Of a DNA stretch of 64,000 bases, positions 1 through 7,984 are shown piece by piece (the first letter of the stretch is position 1; each line of letters opens with the position of its first letter). This stretch comes from Bacillus cereus. GTDB taxonomy: Bacteria > Bacillota > Bacilli > Bacillales > Bacillaceae_G. A program made the translations under genes and the position numbers. A model generated the notes under the pieces. It had not been told where the DNA came from. It did not search any database and was given only the letters and a program-made list of their open reading frames with translations. Where the stretch lies: the NCBI RefSeq assembly GCF_002584535.1, contig NZ_NUOT01000021.1:1-64000 (forward strand), given 5' to 3'.

Positions 1-16
1 TCAGTTTTCAAAGAAC
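1..16 (-). promoter_or_regulatory. rRNA leader boxA-like antitermination sequence
   Basis: Read on the minus strand these bases give GTTCTTTGAAAACTGA, the sequence typical of Bacillus rRNA leaders and of the 16S-23S spacer. It lies just downstream of two tandem promoters pointing left, so a 16S gene is expected immediately outside the window. The 16S gene itself is not seen. Confidence 0.65.
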
Positions 17-44
17 TTGTCCATCGCCGATTGGCGACTTCCTT

Positions 45-73
45 ATGTTAGCATCTTCGTTTTTCGATGTCAA
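45..73 (-). promoter_or_regulatory. rrn P2 promoter
   Basis: On the minus strand there is a perfect -35 TTGACA (68-73), a 17-bp spacer and a -10 TAACAT (45-50). The promoter fires leftward into the boxA-like leader at the window edge. A consensus -35 with a tight spacer behind a second, upstream promoter is the usual arrangement of Bacillus rRNA operons. Confidence 0.75.
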
Positions 74-131
74 CTAAGTTTTTTAATTTCTTTTTTCGCT
101 TTCTGCGTGTCCCGCATCAGCGACGCTTATT

Positions 132-160
132 AATATACCACCCTAACTTTTAAATCACAA
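132..160 (-). promoter_or_regulatory. rrn P1 promoter
   Basis: On the minus strand there is a -35 TTGTGA (155-160), a 17-bp spacer and a -10 TATATT (132-137). It lies about 87 bp upstream of P2 and points the same way. The A/T-rich bases at 161-195 could serve as an UP element. Confidence 0.65.
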
Positions 161-573
161 GTGTTTTTTAAAAAAAATATAAAAAAGTTTATTACCTAAC
201 AAAAGTCCCCTTATTTCATATTTACTGGATCAGCATCCTATTTATCAAACAACCTTATTTCATTTACAGATAAATATTTCTGCATACCGAATGTTTATAA
301 ATTGAAACTTTAGTCCGTACAGAATACATTTCTTCACTAATCTTCATTTTACAAGCTATTAATCTCCCCGCTGACCTATCTTCCCTACTCTTACTGAACT
401 TTGGGATAAAAATATGATTGAACTGCAAATAGTGATTAACTCGTTATCTCTCATTTATCTTTCCATCCATCACCCTCTAACTCTTATTACAAGATAACCA
501 TCACATCACAATTTTCTTATTTAAGAATAAATTTAGAATTTTTTTACATTTAATTAATGAAAAAAATCCAGAT
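161..573. other. intergenic, no gene seen
   Basis: An AT-rich spacer between the leftward rRNA promoters and the rightward RND exporter gene. I see no convincing coding frame or RNA gene in it. The only short ORF on the minus strand is low-complexity and lacks a ribosome binding site. Confidence 0.5.
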
Positions 574-592
574 TTTGTTATATAGTAACAAA
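574..592. promoter_or_regulatory. palindromic operator candidate upstream of the RND exporter
   Basis: TTTGTTA (574-580) and TAACAAA (586-592) form a perfect 7-bp inverted repeat around a 5-bp spacer, 39 bp before the exporter start codon. Size and symmetry suit a TetR-type dimer, and TetR proteins commonly control RND pumps. No regulator gene is adjacent, so the cognate protein is unknown. Confidence 0.45.
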
Positions 593-630
593 GTAGGCTA
601 AAAAACAACTTAAACGGAGGAATTACTTTT

Positions 631-3600
631 ATGGAGAGGTTAACAAAATTCTCATTAAAAAACCGAGCCGCTATCATCATCATGGTTTTACTCATTTCTG
701 TACTCGGTGTTTATTCTGGTTCGAAATTACCAATGGAATTTCTACCTAGTGTCGACAACCCCGCAATAACTGTCACTACAATGTCGCAAGGATTAGATGC
801 TGAAACATTGACAAAAGAAGTAACTGAACCGCTCGAGAAAAAGTTTCGAAATTTGGACCACGTCGATACAATCACTTCTTCTACTTATGAAGGTTTATCT
901 CGTATCGATATCACGTATACATCTAAAGCTAATATGAAAGATGCCACGCTCGAGGTCGAGAAAATTACCAACAATGTAAATTTCCCAAAGGAGATTACAA
1001 AACCCGTCGTCAGCCAACTTAATACCTCTATGATTCCACTTGCACAAATTACCGTTCAAAAACAGAATGGTTTTACAAAAGCAGACGAAAAACAGATTGA
1101 AGAAGAGATCATCCCGCAACTTGAAAATATCGACGGCGTCGCTAACGTCATGTATTACGGTAAATCAACATCCGAGTTATCTATCATATTAGATCCAAAT
1201 GAAATGAAAAATAAAAACGTAACACCACAGCAGGTATTAGCCGCTTTACAAGGAAAAGAAGCTTCCACTCCAGTTGGTCAAGTTACTGTCAATAACGAAG
1301 ACCACAGCCTCCGCGTCATTGGAAATGTCAAAAATGTAGATGAAATAAAAAACATGTCACTTACACCTCAAATCAAATTACAAGATATAGCTCAAGTAGA
1401 AATAAAACAACATTTTGATACCGTTACACATGTAAATGGCGATGAAGGAACTGGATTAGTTATAATGAAAGAACCTAGCAAAAATGCAGTTGCAATCGGA
1501 AAAGAAATCGATAAAAAAATAAAAACTATAAACAAAGAATATAACGATACTTATAAAATTAAATTAATATCCTCTACTCACGAACAAGTTGAAAATGCAG
1601 TTGTGAGTATGGGGAAAGAAGTCATTTTAGGAGCCATTGCTGCGACATTTATTATTTTAATCTTTTTACGCAGCGTTCGAACAACCCTTATCGCTGTCGT
1701 TAGTATTCCGTTATCTATTTTACTAACACTATTTTTACTTGATCAATCTCATGTTACATTAAACATTTTAACTCTCGGGGGCTTAGCGGTAGCGGTTGGT
1801 CGACTTGTTGACGATAGTATTGTTGTCATTGAAAATATCTTTCGGCGCTTACAAAAGGAACATTTTTCAAAAGACATCATTTTAGACGCCACAAAAGAGG
1901 TAGCCGTCGCAATTACCTCCTCTACTTTAACAACAGTCGCTGTCTTCTTACCTATCGGTCTTGTGTCAGGTACAATCGGTAAGCTAATGTTACCTATGGT
2001 ATTAGCCGTTGTATACTCTATACTTTCTTCACTAGTGGTGGCCTTAACCGTTGTTCCACTTATGGCATTTTTATTGCTGAAGAAAACAAGGCAGCGTACA
2101 CCGAAGCCTTCAAGAAAGTATACAGCTACGTTAAAATGGGCACTTTCGCATAAGTTTATTATTTTATTCTCTTCTTTCCTATTATTTGCGGGATCAATTG
2201 CTGCCTATGTATTACTACCAAAAGCAAATATAAAATCAGAAGATGACACGATGCTTTCAATTCAGATGACATTCCCAGCAAGTTACGAATTTGAATCTAG
2301 AAAGCAAACAGCCTTTGATTTTGAAAAAAAATTACTTTCTAACAGCAATGTAAAAGATGTTATTTTACGAATGGGTTCCAGTGCTGAAGATGCACAGTTT
2401 GGATTTTCAACTAAAAATAACCTTGCATCTATTGCTGTAGTCTTCAAAAAAGGAACAGATATCGATCAATATATCAAAGAACTAAAAAAAGGGCAGGCAG
2501 ACTTTAAACCAGCCGAATTCGATTATACAAAGGCAAGCTATTCTGGTTCTGGCGGTGGAAACAGCTTGCAATTTAACGTGACAGCAAACAATGAAACAAA
2601 TTTAAAAAAAGCTGCTGATGTCGTTGAAACAAAACTTAAAAGTATAGACAGCCTTTCTAAAATAAAAACAAATCTAGAAGAGTCAAAGAAAGAATGGCAA
2701 ATCGATATTGATCAAAAGAAAGCTGAACAAGTTGGATTAACACCAGAAACAGCCGGACAACAAGTTGCATTCCTTATGAAAAAATCACCAATTGGGCAAC
2801 TGACAATTAATGAAGAGAAAACGACCATTATGCTCGAACATAAACAAAAAAAGATAAGTAACAAGGAAGATATTCTTAACACAAATATTATGTCACCTAT
2901 AGCAGGACCAATTCCTTTAAAAGATATTGCAACCATTTCAGAAAAACGATTGCAAACTGAGATTTTCCATAAAGACGGGAAAGAAACCATTCAAATAACT
3001 GCCGAAGCAACAAATGAAGATTTAAGCAAAGTGAATACTGAAGTGAACAAAGCTATTTCAGAATTAGACCTACCAAACGGTGCGAAAGTTAAAATTGCTG
3101 GTGCAACCGAAGCAATGCAAGAGGACTTTACAAATTTATTCAAAATCATGGGGATCGCAATCGGCATTGTTTATTTAATTATGGTCATTACTTTTGGGCA
3201 AGCACGCGCTCCATTTGCGATTTTATTCTCTTTACCACTAGCTGCTGTTGGCGGTATTTTAGGATTAATCATTTCAAGAACACCAGTCGATTTAAACGCA
3301 CTAATCGGTGCATTAATGTTAATTGGGATTGTAGTTACAAATGCCATCGTACTAATAGAACGCGTTCAACAAAATAAAGAACAAGGTATGACAACGCGGG
3401 AAGCTTTACTAGAAGCAGGCTCTACAAGGCTACGACCAATTATTATGACAGCCATTACAACAATAGTAGCGATGTTACCATTATTATTCAGCCAATCACA
3501 AGCCGGCAGTATGGTATCAAAAAGTTTAGCGGTTGTTGTAATCGGTGGTTTAGCAGTTTCAACTGTACTCACACTAGTCGTCGTCCCTGTTATGTATGAA

Positions 3601-3675
3601 CTGTTAGATAAATTCGGTAAAAAACGAAGCTCACGCAGAAAAGTAGAACCTTCTATAGAGACACCAAAAGCTTAA
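631..3675 (+). CDS. RND-family efflux transporter permease, SwrC/AcrB-like
   Basis: A 1014-residue inner-membrane proton-driven exporter. It has the RND layout: a first TM helix at about 12-30, a large external porter domain (about 35-330), a six-helix block (330-485), a second helix at about 508-528, a second external domain, and a last helix block (about 835-990). The proton-relay pair D394-D395 sits in the fourth helix motif GRLVDDSIVVIEN. B. subtilis SwrC (surfactin export) is the nearest named relative I recognise, but the substrate here is unknown. It starts at ATG 631 behind ACGGAGGA. It has no adjacent membrane-fusion or outer-membrane partner, as expected in a monoderm. A palindrome at 574-592 may control it. 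The gene stands alone and ends in a strong terminator. Confidence 0.9.
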   Translation: MERLTKFSLKNRAAIIIMVLLISVLGVYSGSKLPMEFLPSVDNPAITVTTMSQGLDAETLTKEVTEPLEKKFRNLDHVDTITSSTYEGLSRIDITYTSKANMKDATLEVEKITNNVNFPKEITKPVVSQLNTSMIPLAQITVQKQNGFTKADEKQIEEEIIPQLENIDGVANVMYYGKSTSELSIILDPNEMKNKNVTPQQVLAALQGKEASTPVGQVTVNNEDHSLRVIGNVKNVDEIKNMSLTPQIKLQDIAQVEIKQHFDTVTHVNGDEGTGLVIMKEPSKNAVAIGKEIDKKIKTINKEYNDTYKIKLISSTHEQVENAVVSMGKEVILGAIAATFIILIFLRSVRTTLIAVVSIPLSILLTLFLLDQSHVTLNILTLGGLAVAVGRLVDDSIVVIENIFRRLQKEHFSKDIILDATKEVAVAITSSTLTTVAVFLPIGLVSGTIGKLMLPMVLAVVYSILSSLVVALTVVPLMAFLLLKKTRQRTPKPSRKYTATLKWALSHKFIILFSSFLLFAGSIAAYVLLPKANIKSEDDTMLSIQMTFPASYEFESRKQTAFDFEKKLLSNSNVKDVILRMGSSAEDAQFGFSTKNNLASIAVVFKKGTDIDQYIKELKKGQADFKPAEFDYTKASYSGSGGGNSLQFNVTANNETNLKKAADVVETKLKSIDSLSKIKTNLEESKKEWQIDIDQKKAEQVGLTPETAGQQVAFLMKKSPIGQLTINEEKTTIMLEHKQKKISNKEDILNTNIMSPIAGPIPLKDIATISEKRLQTEIFHKDGKETIQITAEATNEDLSKVNTEVNKAISELDLPNGAKVKIAGATEAMQEDFTNLFKIMGIAIGIVYLIMVITFGQARAPFAILFSLPLAAVGGILGLIISRTPVDLNALIGALMLIGIVVTNAIVLIERVQQNKEQGMTTREALLEAGSTRLRPIIMTAITTIVAMLPLLFSQSQAGSMVSKSLAVVVIGGLAVSTVLTLVVVPVMYELLDKFGKKRSSRRKVEPSIETPKA

Positions 3676-3679
3676 TAAG

Positions 3680-3719
3680 AAAAAACGTTATCTTCCGTTT
3701 TGAAGATAACGTTTTTTCT
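3680..3719. terminator. bidirectional intrinsic terminator
   Basis: A perfect stem, AAAACGTTATCTTC paired with GAAGATAACGTTTT, around a CGTTTT loop. T runs on both strands let it end both the RND gene and the convergent kinase gene. Confidence 0.9.
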
Positions 3720-3744
3720 TTCTACTATAAATATAATTTCATGA

Positions 3745-4269
3745 TCAATCATTCATATAAGTCATCACTTTATTTATATAATCTTCTAACGGTTGTCTAG
3801 AATCTACAATAATATATGTAAAATCAGATGGCCGTTTACTACCATCTAACCCTTTTCCAAACACTTCTTCAGATTCCACTTTCCTAATTTGACTTATCAT
3901 TCGTTTTCGCTTCTTTAATCTATTATTAATTTCTTCTATATCATTAAGGTAGCACTCAACATATTTATACTTCACATTATACTTCTTAGACAACTTTATT
4001 CCCTTTTCTAACATTTCTGTATAGAGACACGGGCTATCCAGTATTACACTATGCCCCTGGGATAAATGAAAATCTATTAATGCCCATTCGATCTCGTACG
4101 AAATTCCACCAGCGGCCGTTGTTTCAATCTGACGAGTTTCCAACGACTCTAGTAAGGCCGTTTTTACAATGTCATGATCAATCACAATTGCCCCTGTATT
4201 TTTCGCTATACATTTAGAAAGTGTCGATTTTCCCGAACCCGGAAAACCTGACATTTGAAGAAAAAACAT
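3745..4269 (-). CDS. P-loop ATPase/kinase-like protein
   Basis: A 174-residue soluble protein with a Walker A motif GFPGSGKST at residues 8-16. An acidic DHD motif follows the second strand and an SPC segment sits near residue 90, as in zeta-toxin-like and chloramphenicol-phosphotransferase-like small kinases. The substrate cannot be told from sequence. The start is ATG 4269: GGAAGG lies 10 nt upstream, while the in-frame GTG at 4278 would be only 1 nt from that site. It is convergent with the RND gene and shares its terminator. It is separated from pstA by the pst terminator, so it is not part of that operon. Confidence 0.7.
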   Translation of the reverse strand: MFFLQMSGFPGSGKSTLSKCIAKNTGAIVIDHDIVKTALLESLETRQIETTAAGGISYEIEWALIDFHLSQGHSVILDSPCLYTEMLEKGIKLSKKYNVKYKYVECYLNDIEEINNRLKKRKRMISQIRKVESEEVFGKGLDGSKRPSDFTYIIVDSRQPLEDYINKVMTYMND

Positions 4270-4381
4270 AAAAAGCACACCTTCCTTATATTATTTTCTA
4301 TCCCACAGTTCATTCATATATTTACATATACATCATTTTATCATAGGAATTATCCTCTATCCTCTCCACAAAACAGAACGA

Positions 4382-4418
4382 AACAAAAACTCCCTGCCTA
4401 TTTAAGCAGAGAGTCCTT
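4382..4418 (-). terminator. pst operon terminator
   Basis: On the minus strand ACTCTCTGC pairs with GCAGGGAGT (one wobble) followed by TTTTTGTTT, just after the pstA stop codon. It shows that the operon ends at pstA, with no pstB behind it. Confidence 0.8.
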
Positions 4419-4440
4419 TATTAATATAGGGTACAAGCAT

Positions 4441-5358
4441 TTAAGCTGCTTTTGCTTTTGTTACTTTACGAGATTTCTTCGCTCCCGTAAAACGTTTATG
4501 AAGTACAGATGCAGTAAAACGAGCAATAATATTAAACAGTAATACCATAATAATTAAGACTGCTGCTGATTTTGTCGCAATTAACTTCGCATCTGGAATA
4601 ATCCCTTCAGAGTTTAATTTCCAAATATGAACTGCTAATGTTTCAGCTGGGCGAAATGGATTCAACGGATGTGCAGGACTTGAAAAATCAGCTGCTGAAT
4701 TTAGAATTGGCGATGTTAATCCCGCTGTATAAATTAATGCTGCGGCTTCACCAAATATACGTCCTGCAGCTAAAATAATTCCTGTAATAATTTGTGGTAA
4801 TGATGTCGGAATAATAATTCGTACAATCGTTTGCCACTTTGTTGCACCAAGCCCAAGACTCGCTTCTTTTACATTAGATGGAACTTCCGTAATCGCATTT
4901 TCACAAACACGCGTTAGGCCTGGTAAATTTAAAATCGTTAAAGCAAGTGCTCCTCCCATTACCGTATAACCCCAACCAGTCATTGTAACAAATACTAATA
5001 AACCAAATAACCCAACAACAATGGATGGTAGTGATGCCATCGTTTCAATACATAAACGAACAAATCCTAAAAAACGCCCTTGTTTCGCATATTCCGCAAG
5101 ATAAATCCCCGCTCCTAATCCAAGCGGAATTGAAATAATTAGGGTAATAACAAGCATATAGAAAGAATTGAATAATTGCGGACCAATTCCACCACCTGCT
5201 CTTGTATTGCTTGGTTCTCCGAACAAGAAACTTGGATCCCAAAATCCCCAGCCCTTTTGTAAAATTTCGTATACTAAGAAAACAAGTAAAGCTACTACAA
5301 ACGCTGCAACCGCATATAAAATACCCGTCCAAATATTATTTACTTTTCTTGCATTCAT
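4441..5358 (-). CDS. pstA: phosphate ABC transporter permease PstA
   Basis: A 305-residue integral membrane subunit of the high-affinity phosphate importer. It has six predicted helices and the binding-protein-dependent permease motif (EASLGLGATKWQT, about residues 165-177) that docks the ATPase. The 19-YAVAAFVVALLVFLVYEI stretch is the first TM segment. ATG 5358 follows GAGGTGAGCGATAACG, and only 2 bp separate it from the pstC stop, so the two are co-translated. The family and its PstC partner make the call secure. A phosphate-specific ATPase (PstB) is required for transport but is not encoded next to it. Confidence 0.93.
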   Translation of the reverse strand: MNARKVNNIWTGILYAVAAFVVALLVFLVYEILQKGWGFWDPSFLFGEPSNTRAGGGIGPQLFNSFYMLVITLIISIPLGLGAGIYLAEYAKQGRFLGFVRLCIETMASLPSIVVGLFGLLVFVTMTGWGYTVMGGALALTILNLPGLTRVCENAITEVPSNVKEASLGLGATKWQTIVRIIIPTSLPQIITGIILAAGRIFGEAAALIYTAGLTSPILNSAADFSSPAHPLNPFRPAETLAVHIWKLNSEGIIPDAKLIATKSAAVLIIMVLLFNIIARFTASVLHKRFTGAKKSRKVTKAKAA

Positions 5359-5360
5359 CG

Positions 5361-6251
5361 TTATCGCTCACCTCTTTGGCCAATTGCTCGAATTACTAAA
5401 ATAAATAGGAATGAAATAACAAGTAATATCATTGCCAATGTCCATAAAGCATTATTCCAGGCAGTTCCATTTAACGTATTCGTCATATCCATTGTCAAAA
5501 TACCTGTCAATGTTGCCGTTGGGCTATATATCCCTTCAGGTAATTTAACTGTATTCCCAATTACCATTTGAACCGCTAACGCTTCACCGAAAGCACGAGC
5601 TAATCCTAGAACAACCCCTGTTAAAATACCTTTTTTTGCAGCTGGAACAATCACACGGCTAATCGCTTGCCATTTCGTCGAACCTAAACCATAAGAGGCC
5701 TCTAGGTAATCAAACGGAACTGAACGTATTGCATCAGAAGCAATACTAGCAATAGTAGGCAAAATCATAATACTAAGTACGATAATACCCGCAATCAAAC
5801 TAAAACCAACACCGCCGAATGAATCGCGTAAAAGCGGAACTAAAATCGTAACCCCTAACAAACCGTATACTACTGAAGGAATTCCAACTAATAATTCCAA
5901 AACAGGCTTTAATACTTTATTACCAAACTTCGGTGAAATTAAATTCATAAATATCGCAAGTGCAAGTGCGATTGGCGCACTAATAACGACTGCCCCTAAC
6001 GAAACAAGCGTTGAACCAACAATAAAGATAACAGCACCAAATGATCCCTTATCAGCATTCGGATTCCAATTTGTTGATGTTAGCACCTCAGAAAATGAAA
6101 TACCACTTTGCGTAAAGGATTGAATTCCTTTTCCGCAAATAAATGCAATAATTGCCAATGTAACAAGAACAATAAATATACCGCAAAATGTAACAAGCGT
6201 TCTTCCGATATATTCACTTTTTACATAATTAATTTGTTTTTTCCCCTTCAT
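5361..6251 (-). CDS. pstC: phosphate ABC transporter permease PstC
   Basis: A 296-residue permease partner of PstA, with six TM helices and the EAA-type loop EASYGLGSTKWQAISRV that contacts the ATPase. It matches PstC in the LVGIPSVVYGLLG and GEALAVQMVIGNT segments. ATG 6251 is chosen because AGTGGGG lies 12 nt upstream. An immediately preceding in-frame GTG (6254) is also possible. The longer frame to 6290 begins at a TTG next to the intercistronic hairpin and lacks a ribosome binding site. It is the second gene of pstS-pstC-pstA. Confidence 0.92.
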   Translation of the reverse strand: MKGKKQINYVKSEYIGRTLVTFCGIFIVLVTLAIIAFICGKGIQSFTQSGISFSEVLTSTNWNPNADKGSFGAVIFIVGSTLVSLGAVVISAPIALALAIFMNLISPKFGNKVLKPVLELLVGIPSVVYGLLGVTILVPLLRDSFGGVGFSLIAGIIVLSIMILPTIASIASDAIRSVPFDYLEASYGLGSTKWQAISRVIVPAAKKGILTGVVLGLARAFGEALAVQMVIGNTVKLPEGIYSPTATLTGILTMDMTNTLNGTAWNNALWTLAMILLVISFLFILVIRAIGQRGER

Positions 6252-6290
6252 CACAGGACACAACCCCACTTCATAGATTGAAATGAACAA

Positions 6291-6310
6291 GGCTGGCCTT
6301 GCAGCCAGCC
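6291..6310 (-). promoter_or_regulatory. intercistronic stem-loop between pstS and pstC
   Basis: GGCTGGC (6291-6297) and GCCAGCC (6304-6310) form a GC-rich 7-bp stem with a 6-nt loop 11 bp after the pstS stop. No T run follows on the minus strand. It is therefore more likely an mRNA-stabilising or partial-termination hairpin that keeps the binding protein in excess over the permeases, a common design in ABC importer operons. Confidence 0.6.
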
Positions 6311-6321
6311 CCGTTGAACGT

Positions 6322-7224
6322 TTACTTATTCAGTTTAGACATTGGAATATAACCCATATCTTCAACTTGTTTTTCGAAGTCTTTACCTTTTACATAATCG
6401 ATATAAGCTTTTGTAGCTTCTTTTGCTTCCCCTTTTGTTACCATGTACTCATAAGACCAAAATGGATATTTACCAGAAGAAATGTTTTCAACTTTTGGCT
6501 CTGCACCATCAATTTTCACAGTTTGTAATGCACCTTTTTTATCGCCTACCATATAAGACATTGCAAGATAACTAATAGAACCTGGAGTAGAGTTAATTGC
6601 TTGTTCTACCGCACCGTTAGAATCTTGTGTTGTACCTGTTCCATCGTTAATCTTCGCGTCTTTCATAACTGTTTTTTCAAATGTAGCACGTGTACCAGAA
6701 GATGCCGGACGGTTAATCACGTTAATTTTCTCATCTTTACCGCCTAACTCTTTCCAGTTTGTAACTTTCCCGCTGAAAATATCTTGTACTTGTTTCACAG
6801 TTAAGTTGTCGACCTTCACATCTTTATTTACAACAAGTGCAAATGCAATACCTGCCACTTTGTTATCTACTAATTCTTTCGCTTTTTCCGCATCTTTTAT
6901 TTTATCTGCAGCCGGAACATCAGAGTTACCGATTTGAACCGCACCGGAAGCTACTTGGTTAATCCCTGTTCCACTACCGCCACCTTGAACTTGAATAGAA
7001 ACGCTTGGATTCTTTTCCATGAATTTTTTACCAGCTTCTTCAGCAAGCGGTTGAAGAGCCGTAGAACCAGCTGCCGCAATTGTACCCGACAATTCTTGTT
7101 TTGAATCATTATTACCTTTAGCAGTTCCATTACTATCTGTGCTCTCTGATTTCCCACACCCAACTAAAGCACCCGCAACTACTAATGCCGCTAAAGAAAA
7201 TTTAATACCTTTTTTCATAACCAT
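6322..7224 (-). CDS. pstS: phosphate-binding lipoprotein PstS
   Basis: A 300-residue extracytoplasmic phosphate receptor. A lipoprotein signal ends at lipobox LVGC with the lipidated Cys23. The mature chain has the PstS hallmarks AAGSTALQPLAE and GGGSGTGI, whose Ser/Thr residues bind phosphate, and NRPASSGTRATFE. ATG 7224 is chosen: GGGGG lies 8 nt upstream, whereas the frame extending to 7290 has no site. It is first in pstSCA, and TTTACR-type repeats about 200-240 bp upstream may be PhoP boxes. Family assignment is clear. Confidence 0.93.
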   Translation of the reverse strand: MVMKKGIKFSLAALVVAGALVGCGKSESTDSNGTAKGNNDSKQELSGTIAAAGSTALQPLAEEAGKKFMEKNPSVSIQVQGGGSGTGINQVASGAVQIGNSDVPAADKIKDAEKAKELVDNKVAGIAFALVVNKDVKVDNLTVKQVQDIFSGKVTNWKELGGKDEKINVINRPASSGTRATFEKTVMKDAKINDGTGTTQDSNGAVEQAINSTPGSISYLAMSYMVGDKKGALQTVKIDGAEPKVENISSGKYPFWSYEYMVTKGEAKEATKAYIDYVKGKDFEKQVEDMGYIPMSKLNK

Positions 7225-7425
7225 GTCTTGTACCCCCATTTGGATTATCGCTTTTTCACATTCACTTACTTCTTTCGAACACAAATTCATTGTAGGACAA
7301 TAATATTATGTTAGTGTTAAGCAATTTTTAATTTTAAGTAAAGAGAGACAATCCAACTCAAAACCTATATATTTCACCTCTTTTTATTTAAAAAACCAAA
7401 AGAACCCACACAAATTAGCTCTGAT

Positions 7426-7462
7426 TGTAAATTTAATCTTAACAATGTAAATTTATCGTAAA
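7426..7462 (-). promoter_or_regulatory. candidate PhoP (Pho box) repeats upstream of pstS
   Basis: On the minus strand TTTACG (7457-7462) and TTTACA (7446-7451) lie 11 bp apart, with a third TTTACA at 7426-7431. PhoP binds TTAACA-like repeats about 11 bp apart, and pst operons are classic PhoP targets. The third spacing is 2 bp short of ideal and the region is AT-rich, so this is tentative. Confidence 0.35.
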
Positions 7463-7624
7463 TAAAATTCTTTTTTTCACTACCGATGTTAAAAATACAT
7501 TTACAAATCCATTCCTTTTTTTAACTTTATTGATGTTACTCCACGTAATTTCAGGAATATTTTTCTGTACAACAAAATAAATTGGAACAATTCTAAAAAT
7601 AATTGAATATTTTTAAAGTACCAA

Positions 7625-7654
7625 TTGACAACATCATTTCATGTAGTCTACTAT
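7625..7654 (+). promoter_or_regulatory. feoAB promoter
   Basis: A perfect -35 TTGACA (7625-7630), an 18-bp spacer and a TACTAT -10 (7649-7654), about 72 bp upstream of the feoA start. A palindrome covers the expected start of transcription. Confidence 0.6.
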
Positions 7655-7663
7655 ATTACTAAC

Positions 7664-7689
7664 AAAAAGTTTCCCTCGGCAAACTTTTT
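7664..7689. promoter_or_regulatory. candidate MntR/DtxR-type metal-regulator operator
   Basis: AAAAAGTTT (7664-7672) and AAACTTTTT (7681-7689) flank CCCTCGGC. Read on the other strand the core is TTTGCCGAGGGAAAC, close to known Bacillus MntR boxes at manganese-uptake promoters. It begins 10 bp after the -10, so a bound repressor would block transcription. No Fur-type GATAATGATTATC site is visible. The stem could alternatively act as a weak leader hairpin. Confidence 0.45.
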
Positions 7690-7726
7690 AAACTAACACT
7701 AAAAATATAGAGAAGAGGTAACTTTT

Positions 7727-7984
7727 ATGGTATCGGCTAATATCAAACCCCTTTCAAATTTCCAAACAGGGCAGTTTGTACAAATCGAGAAGATACAATT
7801 AGAAGGAACTATGAAACGTCGTTTATTAGATTTAGGCTTTATTCCTGGAGCTACTATTAAAGTATTGCAAAAAAGCCCACTTGGAGATCCAATTGCATAT
7901 CAAGTAAGCAATACAACCATTGCACTGCGTAATGAAGAAAGTTCCCTTATTTTCGTGAAATCAATAGGAGATGATTTAGAATGA
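7727..7984 (+). CDS. feoA: ferrous iron transport protein FeoA
   Basis: An 85-residue cytoplasmic SH3-like protein that works with the FeoB iron channel. The pattern GTMKRRLLDLGFIPGATIKV (residues 29-48) is the FeoA core. ATG 7727 follows GAAGAGGTAACTTTT. Its stop overlaps the FeoB GTPase start by 4 bp, so the two are translationally coupled. Family assignment is secure. The metal taken up is presumed Fe2+, although the upstream box looks manganese-type. Confidence 0.92.
   Translation: MVSANIKPLSNFQTGQFVQIEKIQLEGTMKRRLLDLGFIPGATIKVLQKSPLGDPIAYQVSNTTIALRNEESSLIFVKSIGDDLE

Noticed and set aside
3745-4278. Zeta-toxin of a toxin-antitoxin pair
   Set aside because: The kinase fold is compatible, but no small antitoxin gene is beside it.
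6252-6290. Longer N-terminus for PstC starting at TTG 6290
   Set aside because: The start would abut the intercistronic hairpin and has no ribosome binding site; ATG 6251 is better supported.
7225-7290. Longer PstS start at 7290
   Set aside because: It would put about 22 residues in front of a perfect lipoprotein signal peptide; ATG 7224 has GGGGG at the right distance.
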